Positions 13,588 through 16,550 of a stretch of 16,550 bases of DNA are shown here, one piece after another. The notes beneath the pieces were generated by a model. The model searched no databases and was not told the origin of the DNA. It saw only the letters and a list, made by a program, of their open reading frames with translations. The translations under genes were made by a program, and so were the position numbers. The DNA is from Candidatus Eiseniibacteriota bacterium (GTDB taxonomy: Bacteria > JAFGKV01): positions 1 through 16,550 of the forward strand of contig JALOPK010000069.1 of NCBI GenBank assembly GCA_025453925.1, given 5' to 3'. Numbering within the stretch: the first letter of the stretch is position 1; each line of letters begins with the position of its first letter.

Positions 13588-15504
13588 ATGCGGCGTCACC
13601 TGTTGATTCTCCTGCTGGCGCCGTGCGTGGCCGCGGCGGGCTGGAACGGAGGCATACCAGGGGGATATCTGCGCTTCGGTGCATCTGCGCGTTCCTTGAG
13701 CATGGGGGGCCTGGATCTTGTGCTGGGTCATGGCGAGGCGGCCGCATACGGAAACCCCGCCCAGGTCGGCCTGCTTGCCGAGCAGGAGCTTTCGTTTACT
13801 CATGTCTCCCTGTATGAGGGCGCTTCCTACACGGTCGCCACCGCCGCCCTGCCCGGCCAGTCATGGGGCGGGTTGGCGCTCGCGGTTGTGAGCCTCGGGT
13901 GCGACGGGTTCGAGCGGCGCGGAGAACTGGACAACCGCTATTCCGTGAAGGGCGAAGAGTTCGGCACCACCCATACCGCCATCATGGCCGGCGGTGGGCA
14001 GGACCTGACCCGCTTCGCCTTAGGGTCCTCCATCGGCGGCAGGGTGAAGCTGGTCGCGCAGTCCATGCTGGACCAGCGGGCGTTCGGATTCGGCGCGGAT
14101 CTGGGGTTCGAGCACCGGATGGTGCTTCCCTACCTTCATCGATGGATCGCTCCCCTCACGCTGTCATGGTCCGCGTCAAATGTGCTGCAGCCACGTCTCC
14201 GCATGGAAGAAGAAACTGAGCGGTTCGCCCGCCGCATGGACGTCGGCGCCAGCTATGATGTCTCACCGTACGGAACGCTGGGCCTCCAAGCGCGGCTGAG
14301 CGGCGACGGCAGCCGGCGCCTTGCCCTCGGAGTCGAAACCTGGCCACGGGAGGAGCTCGCGGTGAGACTGGGCGGGAATGACACGGAGCTGACGGCAGGC
14401 GTGGGCCTGCGATGGAAGGCCTTGGGCATCGACTACGGCATCGCCTGGCATGAGGAGTTTTCATCGAGCCACCGTCTCAGCCTCGTGATCGCGCGACCCC
14501 GAAGTCCCGGAGTGAGCCCGGATGGCACGATGGCGCGTGGGGACGCCTCACGCTGGGTCGTGCAGCACTATCGCGACACCGAGGCGGCGCACCTGGCCCA
14601 TCGGCTCGCCCGGCTGTCCGGCGGAGGTCGTGCCGCGAGGCTCTATCATTACGTCATCGGCGAACACCCGGCGACGGTGTGGGCGGCGCATGGTTGGCGC
14701 TGGTTCGGCGACCGTGCCTACGACCGCGACGACTGGGGCGATGCCGAACGCGACTTCACGAAACTTCTCCACCATGCACATCGCGACGAAGTCGCCGAGC
14801 CGGCGACATGGTTCAGGCTCGGCGACGCGGCCGAGCACCAAGAGCACTGGCGCAGCGCTGTCGACGGCTATGAGCTGGTCATGTCGGCCTCCGACCAGTC
14901 AAGCTGGAAGGAAGAGTCGTTCTTCCGCGCGGGCGCGGTGTACTTCCTGCATCTGACCGATTATCCGGCCGCGGTCAGGGTCTACGAGCAGGCCGTCGGC
15001 CGCTATCCTGCCCGGGACCTCTCCGATGCCTATTTCCGGCTGGGCAGGTCCTACGCGGGGCTTGAGCGCTGGCAGACCTGCGTGGAGCGGATGGACACCT
15101 TCCTGGGAAAGTATCCGGGCGACTCCCGGGTTCCCCAGGCACTGTTCTGGAGCGGCCGAGCCCTATACGAGCTTGGTCTACCGGAAGACGCACTCCCACG
15201 CCTTGAGAGGGTCGTCGAGGGGTATCCCCGGGACGACGTGGCGGATGACGCAATCCTGTTCAAGGGTCACTGTCGCCGACTGACGGGTGACTTGGAACAG
15301 GCCCGCATAGAGTATGCCCGCGTGGTAAAGGATTTTCCCAGCGGCGACGTCACGCCGCTGGCCCAGCTTTCTCTGGGCGTCGTGCTCCAGGAGGCGGGCT
15401 CACGGGAACTCGCCGCGCGGGAGTTCCAGCGTTTCATTGCGAACTACCCGACCCATCCGGGTCGAAGGGAAGCCGAGGACCGGCTGAGCGCCGTAAATCG
15501 CTGA
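13588..15504 (+). CDS. PorV/PorQ-like outer-membrane barrel fused to C-terminal TPR repeats
   Basis: This 638-residue exported protein begins with a signal peptide, MRRHLLILLLAPCVAAA, probably cut before Gly18. Next comes the PorV/PorQ/UPF0164-type opening, YLRFGASARSLSMGG followed by an 'AAAYGNPAQ' turn. Alternating beta strands run to about residue 300, ending with HRLSLVIA, as in an outer-membrane barrel. Residues about 372-632 are a run of 34-residue tetratricopeptide-like repeats, including DYPAAVRVYEQAVGRYP, RWQTCVERMDTFLGKYP, LPEDALPRLERVVEGYP, DLEQARIEYARVVKDFP and ELAAREFQRFIANYP. The repeats resemble the TPR part of YbgF/CpoB and BamD. The ATG immediately follows the lexA stop (TAG, 13585-13587), pointing to coupled translation. 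The ExbB/TolQ gene comes next, so the TPR part may act in the periplasm with that motor. Confidence 0.88.
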   Translation: MRRHLLILLLAPCVAAAGWNGGIPGGYLRFGASARSLSMGGLDLVLGHGEAAAYGNPAQVGLLAEQELSFTHVSLYEGASYTVATAALPGQSWGGLALAVVSLGCDGFERRGELDNRYSVKGEEFGTTHTAIMAGGGQDLTRFALGSSIGGRVKLVAQSMLDQRAFGFGADLGFEHRMVLPYLHRWIAPLTLSWSASNVLQPRLRMEEETERFARRMDVGASYDVSPYGTLGLQARLSGDGSRRLALGVETWPREELAVRLGGNDTELTAGVGLRWKALGIDYGIAWHEEFSSSHRLSLVIARPRSPGVSPDGTMARGDASRWVVQHYRDTEAAHLAHRLARLSGGGRAARLYHYVIGEHPATVWAAHGWRWFGDRAYDRDDWGDAERDFTKLLHHAHRDEVAEPATWFRLGDAAEHQEHWRSAVDGYELVMSASDQSSWKEESFFRAGAVYFLHLTDYPAAVRVYEQAVGRYPARDLSDAYFRLGRSYAGLERWQTCVERMDTFLGKYPGDSRVPQALFWSGRALYELGLPEDALPRLERVVEGYPRDDVADDAILFKGHCRRLTGDLEQARIEYARVVKDFPSGDVTPLAQLSLGVVLQEAGSRELAAREFQRFIANYPTHPGRREAEDRLSAVNR

Positions 15505-15563
15505 GCCCGGCCCTTCTGTTGCGCGGAGGTGTTCCGTTGTTTACTCGCCCGAAGGGAGATGGA

Positions 15564-16373
15564 ATGAGAGTAGTGGTCGCAGGCGCGGCGTTTGCCCTGG
15601 TACTCGGCCTGGCGGCGGTGGCGCTCGCGCAGGCCCCCGGGGATGTTCCCGGGACCGGTGGAGAGACCGAAGCGCTGGGTCTGCCCGTGGTGGATACGCT
15701 CGCGCTGGAGCCCCCGCCGCAGGAGGGGCGGATCATGGTCAAACGGGGATTCATCGCCGAGCTGTGGCGCAAGGGCGGACCGGTGATGTGGGCGCTCCTG
15801 GCCAATTCGGTGCTGGGAAGCGCCCTGGTGGTAGAACGGCTCATGGCGCTCAGGCGCTCCAAAGTGCTGCCCCCCTCCTTCCTGAAGAACGTGCGGGCGC
15901 GCTGGCTGTCCGGAGACGTCAAGGGCGCGTTCGATCTCTGCACAGAGTCCGACCTTTCGGTGGCGCGAGTGCTCAAGGCGGGTCTGGCCAAGCACAACCG
16001 CGGGGTGGCCGAGGTCGAACGAGCCATCGAAAGCACCGGGGGGCACGAGATCCAAGCTCTCAACAAGCACCTTCGCACTTTGGGCGCGCTGGCGAGTATC
16101 GCACCCCTTCTCGGGATCCTCGGCACCGTCACCGGAATGATCAAGGCATTCAACTCGATTGCCGTGAGCGGGTCGCGCCGCCCTGACCTGATCGCTTCCG
16201 GCATATCCGAAGCGCTCATCACCACGGCCGCCGGCCTGGTCATCGGCATTCCGCTCTTCGTGATCTACCACTATCTCATGGGCCGGGCCGATCAGCGGGC
16301 CTGGGAGATGGAAGAGGTGGCCACGGACATCATCGAGAATCTCTCCCTGAGGAGTGACGGCATTGAAGTTTAG
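15564..16373 (+). CDS. ExbB/TolQ/MotA-family proton-channel protein with signal peptide
   Basis: In this family the ExbB/TolQ subunits form an inner-membrane pentamer that uses proton flow to drive ExbD/TolR and periplasmic partners. The ATG at 15564, with GGGAG at 15554-15558, gives 269 residues. An in-frame TTG at 15537, six bases after GGAGGT (15525-15530), would add 9 residues before the same signal sequence. The N-terminus MRVVVAGAAFALVLGLAAVA then LAQA is a cleavable signal peptide, followed by a Gly/Pro-rich linker to about residue 56. Three membrane segments follow: GGPVMWALLANSVLGSALVV (71-90), the hallmark ALASIAPLLGILGTVTGMIK (175-194), and SEALITTAAGLVIGIPLFVI (215-234). Signal-peptide-bearing ExbB proteins occur in several FCB and PVC lineages. 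The end overlaps the ExbD gene. Confidence 0.93.
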   Translation: MRVVVAGAAFALVLGLAAVALAQAPGDVPGTGGETEALGLPVVDTLALEPPPQEGRIMVKRGFIAELWRKGGPVMWALLANSVLGSALVVERLMALRRSKVLPPSFLKNVRARWLSGDVKGAFDLCTESDLSVARVLKAGLAKHNRGVAEVERAIESTGGHEIQALNKHLRTLGALASIAPLLGILGTVTGMIKAFNSIAVSGSRRPDLIASGISEALITTAAGLVIGIPLFVIYHYLMGRADQRAWEMEEVATDIIENLSLRSDGIEV

Positions 16374-16550
16374 GAAGCGTCAGGCCGAGGGGCTTGAGCT
16401 CCAGATCGTGTCCCTCATCGACGTGGTGTTCCTTCTGCTTATCTTCTTCCTGATGGGCACGACGTTCGTGGATCTGCTGGACAAGCTGGACATCCGGCTG
16501 CCCGAGAGCTCCGTGACCAACCGCCAGCAGCGCCGCAACCATCTGATCGA
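16363..16550 (+). CDS. ExbD/TolR-family protein, 3' end outside the window
   Basis: This is a partial gene of 62 codons. The likely start is a TTG at 16363 with GGAG at 16351-16354, eight bases upstream; this overlaps the ExbB stop by 11 bp. The short basic N-terminus (KFRKRQ) is followed by the family motif LELQIVSLIDVVFLLLIFFL then MGTTFV, a single transmembrane helix with the conserved Asp20. That residue carries protons in ExbD/TolR. The periplasmic part begins at about residue 37 and is cut by the window edge. It partners the ExbB/TolQ protein upstream. Confidence 0.88.
   Translation, partial: MKFRKRQAEGLELQIVSLIDVVFLLLIFFLMGTTFVDLLDKLDIRLPESSVTNRQQRRNHLI

Noticed and set aside
12979-13803. 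274-codon minus-strand open frame
   Set aside because: It is antisense to lexA, whose catalytic residues are all intact.
1-16550. CRISPR array, tRNA, rRNA, insertion sequence or integrase
   Set aside because: No spaced direct repeats, cloverleaf sequences, rRNA segments or transposase/integrase motifs were seen.

Overview
The window is a high-GC, gene-dense stretch of a diderm bacterium. Five things point to a member of the FCB group or a neighbouring uncultured phylum (Eisenbacteria- or Krumholzibacteria-like): an outer-membrane PorV/PorQ-like barrel fused to TPRs, an ExbB/TolQ homologue with an N-terminal signal peptide, an ExbD/TolR homologue, a myo-inositol-1-phosphate synthase of the long bacterial type, and frequent GTG/TTG starts. 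This placement is inference from gene content; there is no rRNA or other phylogenetic marker here.

Layout. (1) 1-604: about 250 bp with no supported gene, then a doubtful 52-codon ORF that shares an ATGA overlap with a 66-residue UPF0175-like protein, the kind often found as the antitoxin half of PIN-toxin pairs. No PIN gene is visible. (2) 690-3062: a 790-residue protein with a cytoplasmic part containing a Lon-protease-like segment, one transmembrane helix, and an extracytoplasmic FG-GAP/VCBS-type domain with three DxDxDG calcium loops. I know of no named family with this architecture, and it is the best candidate for something new. (3) 3063-3329: a convergent gap holding a perfect AT-rich 10+2+10 bp palindrome that overlaps a -10-like hexamer, followed by a ribosome binding site and a 41-codon ORF. 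(4) 3330-9636, minus strand: a BMP-family lipoprotein, a two-domain ATPase and two permeases (a nucleoside/purine-type ABC importer), then a sulfatase-fold hydrolase with Thr instead of Cys at the nucleophile position. (5) 9649-10046: the divergent control region between the transporter and ino1, with a GC-rich hairpin that buries the ino1 ribosome binding site. (6) 10047-11360: ino1. (7) 11458-16550 (plus, running off the window): a tightly spaced run of PTS EIIA-type protein, short zinc-ribbon protein, a two-repeat unknown protein, LexA, the PorV-like/TPR fusion, ExbB/TolQ and a truncated ExbD/TolR.

How they may work together. The minus-strand transporter has classic order and 4-8 bp overlaps, with a hairpin between the binding-protein gene and the ATPase gene that could let the binding protein be made in excess. 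The plus-strand run joins regulators (EIIA, LexA) with envelope machinery: barrel and TPR in the outer membrane or periplasm, and the proton-driven ExbB/ExbD pair in the inner membrane. The stops and starts of zinc-ribbon/EIIA, LexA/unknown, barrel/LexA and ExbD/ExbB touch or overlap, which indicates co-translation. No rRNA, tRNA, CRISPR array, transposase or integrase was seen.
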